Part shown: positions 52,327-61,731 of the stretch, piece after piece
Layout of the letters: the number at the start of each line of letters is the position of its first letter
Numbering within the stretch: the stretch's first letter is position 1
NCBI GenBank assembly: GCA_903869365.1
Contig: CAIPYV010000022.1
Coordinates: 18,414 to 82,413, forward strand
Reading direction: 5' to 3'
Length of the DNA stretch: 64,000 bases
Source of the DNA: an uncultured Chlorobiaceae bacterium
Lineage (GTDB): Bacteria; Bacteroidota; Chlorobiia; Chlorobiales; Chlorobiaceae
Notes under the pieces: model-generated
Seen by the model: only the letters and a program-made list of their open reading frames with translations
The model's database searches: none
Told to the model about the DNA's origin: nothing
Position numbers and translations under genes: made by a program

Positions 52327-53616
52327 ATGTCGAACAATTCGGTTTTTAAAGGTCTGGACATCAATATGCTCCAGAAAAAGAAGGTTTATGAGTTGCATGC
52401 TTTAGCCAAAGAGATTGGTGTGGTAGCTGCCGGCTTACGGAAGGAAGAGCTCATTTTCAAGATTATTGAGGCTCAGTCACAGAAGAATACGGATTCTGAA
52501 AGTGGCAATGTGATGGTTAACACGGGTGTGCTGCAGGTAATACCGGAAGGTTACGGCTTTTTACGATCGGCCAATTATAACTATCTCTCTTCTCCGGATG
52601 ATATTTATGTCTCTCCCTCGCAGATCAAGCGCTTTAACATGCGCACCGGAGATACGGTATCAGGTCAGGTGAGAGCGCCCAAAGAGGGTGAACGGTTTTT
52701 CGCTTTGCTGAAGATCAGCACCATTGACGGAAATGATCCTGAAATTACCAGAGAAAGGCCTTACTTTGAAAATCTGACACCACTTTTCCCTCGTGAACGC
52801 CTCAAGCTTGAAACAAAGCAGTCGGAAGCTTGTGGACGCATTATGGATATTTTTACTCCTATCGGTAAAGGTCAGAGAGGCTTAATTGTTGCCCAGCCGA
52901 AAACAGGTAAAACAATGCTTCTTCAGATGATTGCCAATGCGATCATAAAAAACCATCCTGAGGTTTACCTCATTGTTCTTCTGATTGATGAACGCCCTGA
53001 GGAGGTTACCGATATGGCACGAAGTGTACCAGCTGAAGTTGTGAGTTCCACCTTTGATGAAGATCCTGAACGTCATGTTCTTGTGGCAGACATGGTTCTT
53101 GAAAAGGCAAAACGCCTTGTGGAGGTCGGCAGAGATGTGGTGGTGCTGCTCGACTCCATTACCAGACTTGCAAGGGCTCATAATACGATCATCCCTCACT
53201 CTGGAAAAATTTTGTCGGGCGGTATTGATGCCAATGCCCTTACAAAACCGAAACGTTTTTTTGGTGCAGCCCGTAATATTGAAGAAGGCGGCAGCTTGAC
53301 CATTATCGCTACGGCGCTTGTTGATACCGGTTCGCGTATGGACGATGTTATTTTTGAAGAGTTTAAAGGAACAGGAAATATGGAACTCTTGCTCGATCGC
53401 CGGCTTTCTGAACGCAGGATATTTCCGTCTATTGATATTCTCCGCTCCGGTACCCGCAAAGAGGAGCTGCTCTTTACCCAGGAAGAGCTTTCCCGAACAT
53501 GGCTTCTCAGAAAGTATCTTGCCGACAAGAACCCGATTGAGTGCATGGAGTTCATGCGTGAAAAAATGGCTGATACCAAGGATAACAAGGATTTCTTCAA
53601 ATATATGAATGCCTGA
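52327..53616 (+). CDS. rho: transcription termination factor Rho
   Basis: Rho is the hexameric RNA helicase that ends transcription at untranslated RNA. I use the ATG at 52327 ([20 protein letters not shown], 429 residues) over a TTG five codons earlier. The N-terminal helical domain is followed by the cold-shock RNA-binding domain, [43 protein letters not shown]. The ATPase core has [17 protein letters not shown] (Walker A), [24 protein letters not shown] and the Q-loop region [26 protein letters not shown]. No long N-terminal insertion is present. Confidence 0.96.
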   Translation: MSNNSVFKGLDINMLQKKKVYELHALAKEIGVVAAGLRKEELIFKIIEAQSQKNTDSESGNVMVNTGVLQVIPEGYGFLRSANYNYLSSPDDIYVSPSQIKRFNMRTGDTVSGQVRAPKEGERFFALLKISTIDGNDPEITRERPYFENLTPLFPRERLKLETKQSEACGRIMDIFTPIGKGQRGLIVAQPKTGKTMLLQMIANAIIKNHPEVYLIVLLIDERPEEVTDMARSVPAEVVSSTFDEDPERHVLVADMVLEKAKRLVEVGRDVVVLLDSITRLARAHNTIIPHSGKILSGGIDANALTKPKRFFGAARNIEEGGSLTIIATALVDTGSRMDDVIFEEFKGTGNMELLLDRRLSERRIFPSIDILRSGTRKEELLFTQEELSRTWLLRKYLADKNPIECMEFMREKMADTKDNKDFFKYMNA

Positions 53617-53788
53617 GGCAAGGTTCGGATTTTCAACATCATTCTGGTTTCGGACAGCTATCCGGTGGTGACGGGCATAGAGTTTGTTATTGAAGAAGAA
53701 TTTGCGTTATTGATGAATTAAGGTTTGCGGTTTTGAAAAAACTTTCTATATTATTTGCCTTTAAAACAAGAGGAAAGACACTTACTAT

Positions 53789-53896
53789 ATGCCCTGCGGA
53801 AAAAAGAGAAAACGTCATAAAATGGCGGTACACAAGCGTAAGAAAATGCGCCGTAAGAACAGGCACAAGAAGCGCCAGAGATACCAGAATAAGTAA
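53789..53896 (+). CDS. 35-residue AURKAIP1/COX24-like basic protein
   Basis: This tiny gene encodes MPCGKKRKRHKMAVHKRKKM followed by RRKNRHKKRQRYQNK. Of 35 residues, 20 are Lys or Arg. The MPCGKKRKRHK start and HKRKKxxRKNRHKKR body match the AURKAIP1/COX24 domain. In mitochondria this domain is the ribosomal protein mS38. In Bacteroidota and Chlorobiota it occurs as a stand-alone peptide of about this length. It is probably a ribosome-associated protein. It lies upstream of two tRNA genes. It is easily missed by gene callers because of its size. Confidence 0.85.
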   Translation: MPCGKKRKRHKMAVHKRKKMRRKNRHKKRQRYQNK

Positions 53897-53930
53897 GTTT
53901 CGGTACTCTCCTGTACCTTAGTTATAGGTT

Positions 53931-54003
53931 GAGAATATAGCTCAGTCGGTAGAGCATCTGCCTTTTAAGCAGAGGGTCGAAGGTTCGAGTCCTTCTATTC
54001 TCA
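53931..54003 (+). tRNA. tRNA-Lys (anticodon UUU)
   Basis: A full cloverleaf is visible. The acceptor is GAGAATA/TATTCTC, the D arm GCTC-AGTCGGTA-GAGC, the anticodon arm TCTGC-CTTTTAA-GCAGA with anticodon TTT, the variable loop GGGTC, and the T arm GAAGG-TTCGAGT-CCTTC. A is the discriminator base. CCA is not encoded. Confidence 0.97.
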
Positions 54004-54027
54004 CTGAAATATTGTTTTATTTCAGTG
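54002..54027 (+). other. hairpin in the tRNA-Lys/tRNA-Leu spacer
   Basis: CACTGAAAT at 54002-54010 and ATTTCAGTG at 54019-54027 form a perfect 9-bp stem with loop ATTGTTTT. Its first two bases are the last base of the tRNA-Lys acceptor stem and the discriminator. It competes with the mature tRNA end in the precursor and may guide 3' processing. Confidence 0.6.
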
Positions 54028-54036
54028 TATGGACAA

Positions 54037-54118
54037 GCCCGAGTGGTGAAATTGGTAGACACACTATCTTGAGGGGGTAGCGCCGAAAGGTGTAGGAGTT
54101 CGAATCTCCTCTCGGGCA
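54037..54118 (+). tRNA. tRNA-Leu (anticodon GAG)
   Basis: A class II tRNA. The acceptor is GCCCGAG/CTCGGGC. The anticodon arm is CTATC-TTGAGGG-GGTAG with anticodon GAG. A long variable arm (CGCCGAAAGGTG) is present, with T arm AGGAG-TTCGAAT-CTCCT. A is the discriminator. CCA is not encoded. Confidence 0.96.
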
Positions 54119-54126
54119 CTTGTTTT

Positions 54127-54156
54127 TTAAAAAGCCGCTTTTAAGCGGCTTTTTAA
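54127..54156 (+). terminator. terminator after the tRNA pair
   Basis: AAAAAGCCGC at 54129-54138 pairs with GCGGCTTTTT at 54145-54154 around TTTTAA. The stem is perfect and followed by T-rich sequence. It ends the tRNA transcript 10 bases after tRNA-Leu. Confidence 0.9.
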
Positions 54157-54177
54157 TTTGTAAACAGGAATAATCCA

Positions 54178-54927
54178 ATGAATATTGCCGTATGTGTCTG
54201 TCAGGTGCCTGATACTGCTTCAGTGATTGGATATGTAGATGGTACTCCAGACTATGCAAGGGTGAATGAGGTTATGAATCCCTATGATGAGTATGCTCTT
54301 GAAGAGGCTGTGCGTTGTAAAGAGCGTTTTGAGGGAAGCGTCATCACTGTTTTCAGCGTTGCGTCTGATGCTTCAAAAGAGGTGCTTCGCAAAGCTCTTG
54401 CGTTGGGAGCAGACAGGGCGGTCAGGGTAAGTTGTTCAGAAGAGCTATCAGACCCTTTTCAAACGGCTCAGGTGTTGAGTTGGGCGATTTCCAGTATCTA
54501 TGCGGGTGCTATGCCTGACCTTGTGTTTTGCGGGAAGCAGTCTACTGATTTTCAAAGTGCACAGGTTCCTTCGATGCTTGCCGAGATGCTTGGTATGGCT
54601 TCGGTCTGTGGGGTTACCTCCATACATCTTTCTGCTGAGTCTATCAGGATAGAGCGGGAAATTGAAGGTGGAATTGAATATATCGATGTTACTTATCCTG
54701 TCGTGCTCAGTGCTGAAAAAGGCTTGAATGAGCCTCGGAAAACCAGTGTCAGGGCGGTTATGGAAGCAAGAAAAAAGTCTCTTGATACGTTACAGATCAC
54801 TCCTCAAGATATGCCTTATGTTGTTTTGACAGCTCTTGCACCTCTTGAAAGAAAAAAACTATGTTCTTTTGTGCCGGATGAAGATGAACTGATCCGGCTG
54901 CTCAGCCATGAACACCATCTGTTGTAA
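54178..54927 (+). CDS. etfB: electron transfer flavoprotein, beta subunit
   Basis: The 249-residue protein is EtfB. It reads MNIAVCVCQVPDTASVIGYVDG, then VMNPYDEYALEEAVRCKE, ALALGADRAVRVS, PDLVFCGKQSTDFQSAQVPSMLAEMLGM and a C-terminal TYPVVLSAEKGLNEPRKTSVRAVMEARKK. EtfB binds AMP in ordinary ETFs, or a second FAD in bifurcating ones. The residues seen do not settle which. etfA follows after 29 bp. No acyl-CoA dehydrogenase, FixC-like quinone oxidoreductase or ferredoxin gene is adjacent, so the electron donor and acceptor are unknown. Confidence 0.94.
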   Translation: MNIAVCVCQVPDTASVIGYVDGTPDYARVNEVMNPYDEYALEEAVRCKERFEGSVITVFSVASDASKEVLRKALALGADRAVRVSCSEELSDPFQTAQVLSWAISSIYAGAMPDLVFCGKQSTDFQSAQVPSMLAEMLGMASVCGVTSIHLSAESIRIEREIEGGIEYIDVTYPVVLSAEKGLNEPRKTSVRAVMEARKKSLDTLQITPQDMPYVVLTALAPLERKKLCSFVPDEDELIRLLSHEHHLL

Positions 54928-54956
54928 CGAGGGTCAACCGAACAGTAACTGTGGCG

Positions 54957-55934
54957 ATGAACAAATTTCTGGTATTTTTGGAACAAAGAGAAGGTGTTGT
55001 TAAAAAAGCCTCTGTTTCTCTCTGGAACAGGATTCAGGAACTTGCTGCTTTACGAGGGGACTCTGTTGTATCTGGAATTCTTGTCGGGCCGGCCGATATC
55101 CGGCAGCTTGACGGAGTGATTGCCGGAGATGGGGTTATTTATCATGCAAAAGCAGAGAGCTGCAGGTTATACAATCAGGAATGTTATACCAGAGTTGTTG
55201 CGGATATTTTTCAGCGGGAAGCCTGCACTGCCTTGTATTTTGCCGATACGGCCATGAGCAGGGAGTTGGCGCCAAGGCTCTCAGTGCGTCTTCAGGCCTC
55301 ATTACTCACTGGATGCACCATGTCGGATCCAGCATTGGATTGTGTTTCGCGACCGGTCTATTCAGGATCGTTTCTGGCTTCGTTTGTTCCAAAACGTCAT
55401 CAGCGTCTTTTTATTCTTTCTTCAAGTGCCTCAATTTCTTCCTATTCTGCTGGAGGTCATATTGATTTTATTGATGTTGATCCTCAGAGCTTTTCAATGG
55501 AGAATATTTTTCCTGTGGTTCGTCAGATTGTGATGCGTGAGGGGAGACCTGACGTGGCTGAAGCCCGAATTGTCGTTGCTGGAGGAAGAGGTATGGGGGG
55601 ATCGGAGGGTTTTGCTCTTCTTGAGCAGCTTGCTTTGCTTCTTGGGGGTGCTGTCGGAGCGAGTCGGACGGCGGTTGATGAAGGGTGGCGTCCTCATGCC
55701 GAACAGATCGGTCAGACTGGAAAAACAGTGGCACCGGCACTCTATTTTGCGTGTGGTATATCGGGTGCTGTTCAGCATAGAGCAGGAATTGGATCAGCTG
55801 GTATAGTTGTTGCCATTAACCGTGATCGTCATGCACCGATTTTTGACATCGCTGATTATGGTATTGCAGGTGATGTGCACAATGTGTTGCCGAAACTGGT
55901 TGATTCGCTCAAGGATTTTTTGAAGAAGCAATGA
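54957..55934 (+). CDS. etfA: electron transfer flavoprotein, alpha subunit
   Basis: I use ATG 54957 (MNKFLVFLEQREGVVKKASVSL, 325 residues). A GTG two codons earlier is possible. The N-terminal domain resembles EtfB. The C-terminal FAD domain is classical. ARIVVAGGRGMGGSEGFALLEQLALLLGGAVGASRTAVDEGW is followed by QIGQTGKTVAPALYFACGISGAVQHRAGI and VVAINRDRHAPIFDIADYGIAGD. It is paired with etfB. A short, complete gene with all FAD contacts visible suggests a working flavoprotein. Confidence 0.95.
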   Translation: MNKFLVFLEQREGVVKKASVSLWNRIQELAALRGDSVVSGILVGPADIRQLDGVIAGDGVIYHAKAESCRLYNQECYTRVVADIFQREACTALYFADTAMSRELAPRLSVRLQASLLTGCTMSDPALDCVSRPVYSGSFLASFVPKRHQRLFILSSSASISSYSAGGHIDFIDVDPQSFSMENIFPVVRQIVMREGRPDVAEARIVVAGGRGMGGSEGFALLEQLALLLGGAVGASRTAVDEGWRPHAEQIGQTGKTVAPALYFACGISGAVQHRAGIGSAGIVVAINRDRHAPIFDIADYGIAGDVHNVLPKLVDSLKDFLKKQ

Positions 55935-56009
55935 TTAACGGTACTTTACTGTTTGAGAAAAGAGTTGTATGCAATATACCCATGGAACGTAACTATTTTT
56001 TTTCAGCCA

Positions 56010-56600
56010 ATGCGTAAACTTCAGGTAGATATTCTTGGGCTTTCGACAAGCCCTCATACGAACGGGGCCTATGCTCTTATACTTTATGAATTAGAAGGAA
56101 AGCGCAAGCTTCCCATTATTATTGGTGGTTTTGAAGCTCAGGCGATTGCCCTGAAGCTTGAAAATATAAAACCGCCGAGACCTTTTACTCACGACCTTTT
56201 TAAGAATATAGCCGATGTTTTCCATCTGCATGTCAATGAAATCATTATCGATGAACTGCACAATGAGACCTTTTATGCCAAGGTAGTCTGTGAAGTCAAT
56301 GGTGAAGTTCATGAAATCGATGCACGTCCCAGTGATGCTATCGCCATTGCTGTGAGATTTAACGCTCCCTTGTTTGTTACTGAAGAGATCATGAACGAGG
56401 CGGGTATAAAGGAAGAGCAGAAAGAGGAAGGAGAGGAAGAGGCCTTGATTCAGGCAGAAGAGGTTCCGCCCGGGACACTTTCTCCTAAAGTCAGGCTTGA
56501 AGAACTTCAGTCGGCACTCAGTGATGCGATAAGCAATGAAAATTATGAAGAAGCCGCACGGTTGCGGGATGAGATTACACGATTGAAAAGCAGTTCATGA
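56010..56600 (+). CDS. bifunctional nuclease domain (DUF151) plus UVR motif protein
   Basis: I take ATG 56010 (MRKLQVDILGLSTSPHTNGAYALILYELEG), giving 196 residues. An in-frame upstream start would add 19 residues of no family character. The DUF151 domain covers about residues 1-130, with LPIIIGGFEAQAIALKLENIKPPRPFTHDL and IDARPSDAIAIAVRFNAPLFV. An acidic linker follows, then a UvrB/UvrC-type motif (RLEELQSALSDAISNENYEEAARLRDEITRL). This fusion is common in Bacteroidota and Chlorobiota. Plant homologues show RNase and DNase activity. The bacterial role is unclear. A strong bidirectional terminator follows. Confidence 0.9.
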   Translation: MRKLQVDILGLSTSPHTNGAYALILYELEGKRKLPIIIGGFEAQAIALKLENIKPPRPFTHDLFKNIADVFHLHVNEIIIDELHNETFYAKVVCEVNGEVHEIDARPSDAIAIAVRFNAPLFVTEEIMNEAGIKEEQKEEGEEEALIQAEEVPPGTLSPKVRLEELQSALSDAISNENYEEAARLRDEITRLKSSS

Positions 56601-56612
56601 AGGAAGAAAACT

Positions 56613-56650
56613 TTCATAAAAAAGGAGGCCGAGACCTCCTTTTTTATGAA
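56613..56650. terminator. bidirectional terminator between DUF151 gene and bamA
   Basis: TTCATAAAAAAGGAGG and CCTCCTTTTTTATGAA are perfect 16-bp arms around CCGAGA. It lies between convergent genes and has T-runs on both strands. Confidence 0.93.
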
Positions 56651-56660
56651 GAACACCTTT

Positions 56661-59168
56661 TTATTCATTAGCCCCGCCGAAGCTGAAGGTAAAGCTGAAT
56701 CCCTGCTGCTTCTTGTTTGGAATACTGTCAACGGCATTGAATCCATAGCCGTAATCAAGACCGATTTGACCGATAATAGGCAGGTAGAGACGCAGGCCCA
56801 GTCCGGCTGATTTTTTCAAATCAGAATATTTGACCGATTCCGTGTTCATCCAGAGATCACCCGCCTCAACGAAAGCCAGGGCGTAAATACTCACTGACTG
56901 TGACATGGTCAATGGATATCGGAGTTCCGAGGTGAACTTGGAATAGAATTTGCCTCCATACAGTGTCGATGAAGGATCGCCAGGATAAAGATTTGAACCG
57001 AGACTCCGGTCATTATACCCTCTCAACGGCACCGTAGGCAGGGTGGACATACCGCTGCCACCCATATAGTAGAAATCGGTGTAAGGGATGTAATCATTGT
57101 TGGTAAAGGTACCGAGATAACCATGCTGGGTTGAAATATTCCAGACAAGGCTTCTTGTGATTGGAAAAAACCAGCTTGAGCTTCCAGTGATCTTGTAGAA
57201 ATCAACCGTGCCCGGCAGTGGTCCACCGGCCAGCTCTCCAGAAATTGAGTTTTTACTGCCTCTGCGCGGATAGATCGGGCTATCGATACTGTTGCGTGTA
57301 ATGGTTTGCGTTATCGAGTACTCATCGGCCTGGCTGGGGGAGTTTATCTGCGATGCGTATAAACTCAAAAGTCCACCGCTTGTGTGCAGGTATTTCAGTT
57401 TCCAGTTGACCGAGAAGTAGTCATCCGGCCAGGTCAGACGCCTTCCGATCGACAGAGTTGTGCCATACTGATCCATGATGGTTGGTGTAACGCCGTCACT
57501 GTTATAGATGTAGGCGCTATGGGTGTCGAAGACTGAAAATCCAACAGCGGTTGGAGTGCCGAATGCCCATGGTTCTGTATAGGAGAGGCTGAGCGTGTTG
57601 TAGTTGCTGCTGCCGAATTGCCACTGAAAACCAAGTTTCTGGCCATCACCGTGGGGAAGTGGCTGATAGGCTTCGCGATTGAAGATATCCTTGAGCGAAA
57701 AGTTACTGAACGTAAGGCCAAGTGAACCGACAAATCCTGTGCTGCTGTAACCGACCGATGTGTTGAAGGTATCAGTCTGCTTTTCACTGAGATTGTAGAT
57801 AAGGTCAACGGTGTTGTTTTCAGGGTTCGGCTGAATATCGGGTATGATCTGCTCCGGGTCGAAGTAGTTGAGCATGCTCAGTTCCCTGATACTGCGAACG
57901 ACATTCTGGCGGCTGAACATATCTCCCGGTATCGTATAGAGCTCCCGGCGGATGACATGATCTTTCGTTTTGGTATTCCCTTTGATATTGACCGTGTTCA
58001 GCTGGAACGGCTCTCCCTCCCGCAGAGAGATATCCAGATCTACGGCATCGGGTTTGATGACTTTTTCTTCAAGTTTTGCTTTGAAAGAGAGGTAGCCGCG
58101 ATCAAGATAGAGCGAGCTGATGTCGCCATTGTCCTGAGAGAAATTCAGCCTTTCCTGAATGAGTTTTGCATTGTAGACGTCACCTTTTTTGATTTTAAAG
58201 GTGGTATTGAGTATCTCCGTTGTTGCAAAATCCTTGGTATTGCCTGTCCAGGTGATATTGCCGATATAATATTTCTGGCCTTCATCAAGATAAATGTCAA
58301 GAATAAGGCCTTTTTTGTCGTCGGTATAACTGATGGAATCGCGTAACACTCTGGCATCGCGGTAGCCGTTGTTTCTGTAGAACTCAACCAGGAGGTTTTT
58401 GTCGTCGTTAAATTTATCGGTATCAAGTTTTGGCGAACCAAAAATTTTACGCCACCAGGAGTTCTGATGTGTTTCATTGAACACACCTCTCAGTTTATTC
58501 TGGTCGAAAGCACTGTTGCCATGAAAGGTGATCTTATCAATGGATACCTTGCTTCCTTCAGTAATTGAGAAAAGGGCATTGACATGATTTTTGCCGTTTT
58601 CCTGAAGGTGAAATTCCACTCCGGCCGTCAGATAACCTTTTGATGCATAGAGCTTTTCGATTTTATTCGATGCGGTTAGCAGATCCTGCTGGCTTATTTT
58701 TTTCCCGGCAACAAGGCCTGCTTTTCGCCGTACCTCATCATTGTCGAGCTGTTTATTGCCTTCAAAGATTACCTTATCAAGAACTGGCAGCTCCTTGACA
58801 CTGAATTGCAGTGCAATTTTTTTTTCGGCAAGCTCGGTTTGCTGAACGCTGATATCACTGAACAGCTGAAGCTGCCAGAGATATTGCATGGCCGCCGGGA
58901 GTTCAGGGCCGGGAATGGCAATCTGATCATTGAGCTTGATAGGAAGACTGGCGGTTATTTCCTTTTCGTTCAGCGTCTCAAGGCCACTGAAGGAGATGGC
59001 TGTTACAGCGTATACCTCCTTTCGAGTTTCAGGGCTTGTCGTCTTTTCTGCAACTGCACTTTTTTTTCCGCCTCTGGACAGTCTTGTTTTTGCTTCAACG
59101 GTGTTCGCTATGGAATCCAAGGCAAGAGCAAGCAGAACTAACGTTATCAGCTTTCGCGATTTTTTCAT
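56661..59168 (-). CDS. bamA: outer membrane protein assembly factor BamA
   Basis: BamA inserts beta-barrel proteins into the outer membrane. The 835-residue protein has a signal peptide (LLALALDSIANTVEA) and five POTRA domains over about residues 50-430. One carries KVIFEGNKQLDNDEVRRKAGL, another KITFHGNSAFDQNKLRGVF. The C-terminal 16-stranded barrel contains the RGYNDRSLGSNLYPG lid-loop motif and ends QGFSFTFSFGGANE, with the aromatic-rich last strand. Lengths fit BamA/Omp85. It follows uppS by 22 bp on the same strand. uppS and bamA are often close in other genomes. Confidence 0.96.
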   Translation of the reverse strand: MKKSRKLITLVLLALALDSIANTVEAKTRLSRGGKKSAVAEKTTSPETRKEVYAVTAISFSGLETLNEKEITASLPIKLNDQIAIPGPELPAAMQYLWQLQLFSDISVQQTELAEKKIALQFSVKELPVLDKVIFEGNKQLDNDEVRRKAGLVAGKKISQQDLLTASNKIEKLYASKGYLTAGVEFHLQENGKNHVNALFSITEGSKVSIDKITFHGNSAFDQNKLRGVFNETHQNSWWRKIFGSPKLDTDKFNDDKNLLVEFYRNNGYRDARVLRDSISYTDDKKGLILDIYLDEGQKYYIGNITWTGNTKDFATTEILNTTFKIKKGDVYNAKLIQERLNFSQDNGDISSLYLDRGYLSFKAKLEEKVIKPDAVDLDISLREGEPFQLNTVNIKGNTKTKDHVIRRELYTIPGDMFSRQNVVRSIRELSMLNYFDPEQIIPDIQPNPENNTVDLIYNLSEKQTDTFNTSVGYSSTGFVGSLGLTFSNFSLKDIFNREAYQPLPHGDGQKLGFQWQFGSSNYNTLSLSYTEPWAFGTPTAVGFSVFDTHSAYIYNSDGVTPTIMDQYGTTLSIGRRLTWPDDYFSVNWKLKYLHTSGGLLSLYASQINSPSQADEYSITQTITRNSIDSPIYPRRGSKNSISGELAGGPLPGTVDFYKITGSSSWFFPITRSLVWNISTQHGYLGTFTNNDYIPYTDFYYMGGSGMSTLPTVPLRGYNDRSLGSNLYPGDPSSTLYGGKFYSKFTSELRYPLTMSQSVSIYALAFVEAGDLWMNTESVKYSDLKKSAGLGLRLYLPIIGQIGLDYGYGFNAVDSIPNKKQQGFSFTFSFGGANE

Positions 59169-59190
59169 GGAATATCAGGGAGTAATCTGG

Positions 59191-60039
59191 TTAATGCTTG
59201 CCAGCAGGAATATATTTTTTCTGAACTTGTTCACTTGTCAGTCCAAACCTTCGTTCCCGCTTCTGAAATTCAAGTATGGCATCATAAAGTTGTGAACGGC
59301 GAAAGTCAGGCCAGTATGTGTTCGTGAAATAAATTTCGGAATATGCGCTTTGCCAGAGCATAAAGTTGCTGATTCTGAACTCTCCGCTTGTACGGATCAG
59401 AAGTCCGGGATCAGGCATCGAGGCTGTAGACAGGTATGATGAAAAAAGTTGTTCATCAACAGATTCGGGATTGACTCGTCCAGCCTTGACATCAAAGGAA
59501 ATAGCCCGGCAAGCCTGCAGAATATCCCATTGACCACTGTAACTGAGAGCGATATTGAGGATGAGTTTTGTGTTGTTTTTCGTAAGATCCATGGTTTGCC
59601 TCATGGTAGAACGAACTTTGTCCGGCAGTGCCTCCATGTCGCCTATGACATTAAGACGAATATTGTTCTCATGGAGTTTACGGGTTTCCCTGCCAATAAC
59701 TTTAATCAGCAGCCTCATCAGAGCTGAAACTTCGTTTTTCGGTCGTTTCCAGTTTTCAGTTGAAAAAGTGAAAAGAGTGAGATAGTTGATGCCAAGTTCT
59801 GTGCATGCTTCAACAATGTCTCTGACTGAGTCCACACCTGCAGCATGTCCTTCAATTCTGGTTTTGCCTTTTGAGCTTGCCCATCTTCCGTTACCGTCCA
59901 TAATAACGGCAATATGGAGAGGAAGTGTGCATGATGATTTAAGCTCAGCTTGTATTTTTTTATCAACAGAGGAATTGTCCGAGGAAAACCAGTGAGGATT
60001 AAAGGTTGATGAAAGGTTCATATTTTTTGTGAGTGCCAT
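59191..60039 (-). CDS. uppS: isoprenyl transferase (undecaprenyl diphosphate synthase)
   Basis: The 282-residue cis-prenyltransferase makes undecaprenyl diphosphate, the lipid carrier for peptidoglycan and O-antigen. Motifs are HIAVIMDGNGRWASSKGKTRIEGHAAGVDSV at about residues 42-72, LTLFTFSTENWKRPKNEVSALMRLL, and LLIRTSGEFRISNFMLWQSAYSEIYFTNTYWPDF. All catalytic residues of the family are there. The N-terminus is about 25 residues longer than usual, so a later ATG (MNLSS) is possible. It is divergent from gatA. Confidence 0.95.
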   Translation of the reverse strand: MALTKNMNLSSTFNPHWFSSDNSSVDKKIQAELKSSCTLPLHIAVIMDGNGRWASSKGKTRIEGHAAGVDSVRDIVEACTELGINYLTLFTFSTENWKRPKNEVSALMRLLIKVIGRETRKLHENNIRLNVIGDMEALPDKVRSTMRQTMDLTKNNTKLILNIALSYSGQWDILQACRAISFDVKAGRVNPESVDEQLFSSYLSTASMPDPGLLIRTSGEFRISNFMLWQSAYSEIYFTNTYWPDFRRSQLYDAILEFQKRERRFGLTSEQVQKKYIPAGKH

Positions 60040-60257
60040 AAATCCTTTTTACTCCTTATCGCTTGACTGGCAGTCATGAACTTACCATACACTGATCTTC
60101 TGGAGCCTAAAATTGCTTGAATTGAATAATATGCAGTTATTTACTATTATACAAACTTTAGACATAATGAAAACCGGTAATGTCAGCCGGCATGTTCTTC
60201 TTGCATGAATGCGATACGGGGTAGAGACTTTTTCTGTAAAAATAATTCACAATAGAC

Positions 60258-61685
60258 GTGCATTTAAGTAGTTACGAAGATTTACGCCTCAGGCTGTTTT
60301 CTAAGGAAATAACCTGTGAAGAGGTCGTGCGTTTTTATCTGGAACGTATCGATCGCCATAAGGATGATAACATTTACATCACAGTGTTTCATGAGCAGGC
60401 TTTGGAAAGGGCCAGGAGCCTTGACCGGAAACTGAGGGATGGTGAAAGTCCCGGAAAGCTTTTCGGACTGCCGATGGCAATCAAGGATAATATTTCCATG
60501 AAAGGAGGTCGCCTTACCTGTGCATCGAAAATTCTTGAGAATTACGAAAGTGTCTATGATGCAACCGCCGTGATAAGGCTTGAAGAGCAAGATGCTCTCT
60601 TTCTCGGTAAAACCAACATGGATGAGTTTGCCATGGGCAGCTCGAATGAAAATTCGGCTTATGGCAATGTCCCTAATCCCTTTGATAAAAACAGGGTGCC
60701 GGGCGGAAGTTCGGGTGGTTCCGCTGCAGCAGTTGCCAATGGTCTTGCCATGGTGGCTCTCGGATCGGATACCGGAGGATCAGTACGACAGCCGGCAGGG
60801 TTCTGCGATATTGTAGGCCTGAAACCGACGTATGGCAGGATTTCCCGATACGGGCTTGTTGCATTTGCTTCATCATTCGATCAGATAGGGGTGCTTGCAC
60901 GCAATTGCGATGAAGCTGCGCTGGTGCTTGAGGTGATGGCAGGCAAGGACGGGCACGATGCAACCTCCTCATATCATGCTGTTAACGATTACGCTTCGGA
61001 AATGGCGACTGTTTCGGTTGAAGGACTTAAAATCGGTGTTCCAAAAGAGTATTTTCCCGACTCTCTCAATTCGGATGTCGCCAGTATTGTGAAGGGAAAG
61101 CTTCATGAACTTCGCGATAAGGGGGCTGAACTTGTCGATATACATCTTCCGGACAGTGAATATGCAATTGCGGCTTATTATATTCTTGTTACAGCTGAAG
61201 CATCTTCCAACCTTGCCCGTTTTGATGGGGCGAGGTATGGTTACCGCTCAGAACATTCGGAAGATTTGTCTGCCATGTACATCAATTCGAGGAGTGAAGG
61301 GTTCGGCAGAGAGGTAAAACGCAGGATCATGCTTGGTACCTATGTTCTTTCTGCAGGGTATTACGACACCTATTATAAAAAGGCCCAGCAGGTAAGACGG
61401 GTATTTCAGGACAGGTATCGTGAAGCACTTGAAAAGGTTGATGTCATAGCTGGACCTACATCGCCCTTTCCACCGTTCGGTATCGGCGACAAGACAGAAA
61501 ATCCTCTTGAGATGTATCTGGCCGATGTTTTCACTGTTCCGGCAAGTATCGTCGGTATGCCAGCTGTCAGTGTACCGCTTGGTTTTGACAGTATCAATCT
61601 TCCTGTTGGAATGCACCTGATCTGCAATTTTTTTGAGGAAGGAAAGCTGCTTGGTATTGCAAAATATATGCAGCGTTCTCTGTAA
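60258..61685 (+). CDS. gatA: aspartyl/glutamyl-tRNA amidotransferase subunit A
   Basis: GatA is the amidase subunit of the GatCAB complex that makes Gln-tRNA-Gln or Asn-tRNA-Asn. The start is GTG at 60258 (reading [27 protein letters not shown]), 475 residues. The Ser-cis-Ser-Lys triad is visible. The lysine is in [14 protein letters not shown], followed by [21 protein letters not shown] and [15 protein letters not shown]. The C-terminus has [19 protein letters not shown]. gatB and gatC are not in the window. The 218-bp gap to uppS must hold divergent promoters. Confidence 0.96.
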   Translation: MHLSSYEDLRLRLFSKEITCEEVVRFYLERIDRHKDDNIYITVFHEQALERARSLDRKLRDGESPGKLFGLPMAIKDNISMKGGRLTCASKILENYESVYDATAVIRLEEQDALFLGKTNMDEFAMGSSNENSAYGNVPNPFDKNRVPGGSSGGSAAAVANGLAMVALGSDTGGSVRQPAGFCDIVGLKPTYGRISRYGLVAFASSFDQIGVLARNCDEAALVLEVMAGKDGHDATSSYHAVNDYASEMATVSVEGLKIGVPKEYFPDSLNSDVASIVKGKLHELRDKGAELVDIHLPDSEYAIAAYYILVTAEASSNLARFDGARYGYRSEHSEDLSAMYINSRSEGFGREVKRRIMLGTYVLSAGYYDTYYKKAQQVRRVFQDRYREALEKVDVIAGPTSPFPPFGIGDKTENPLEMYLADVFTVPASIVGMPAVSVPLGFDSINLPVGMHLICNFFEEGKLLGIAKYMQRSL

Positions 61686-61731
61686 TTTTTGGGGGAGTAC
61701 TTAGCAATCATTAATCATAATATTCTGTACC

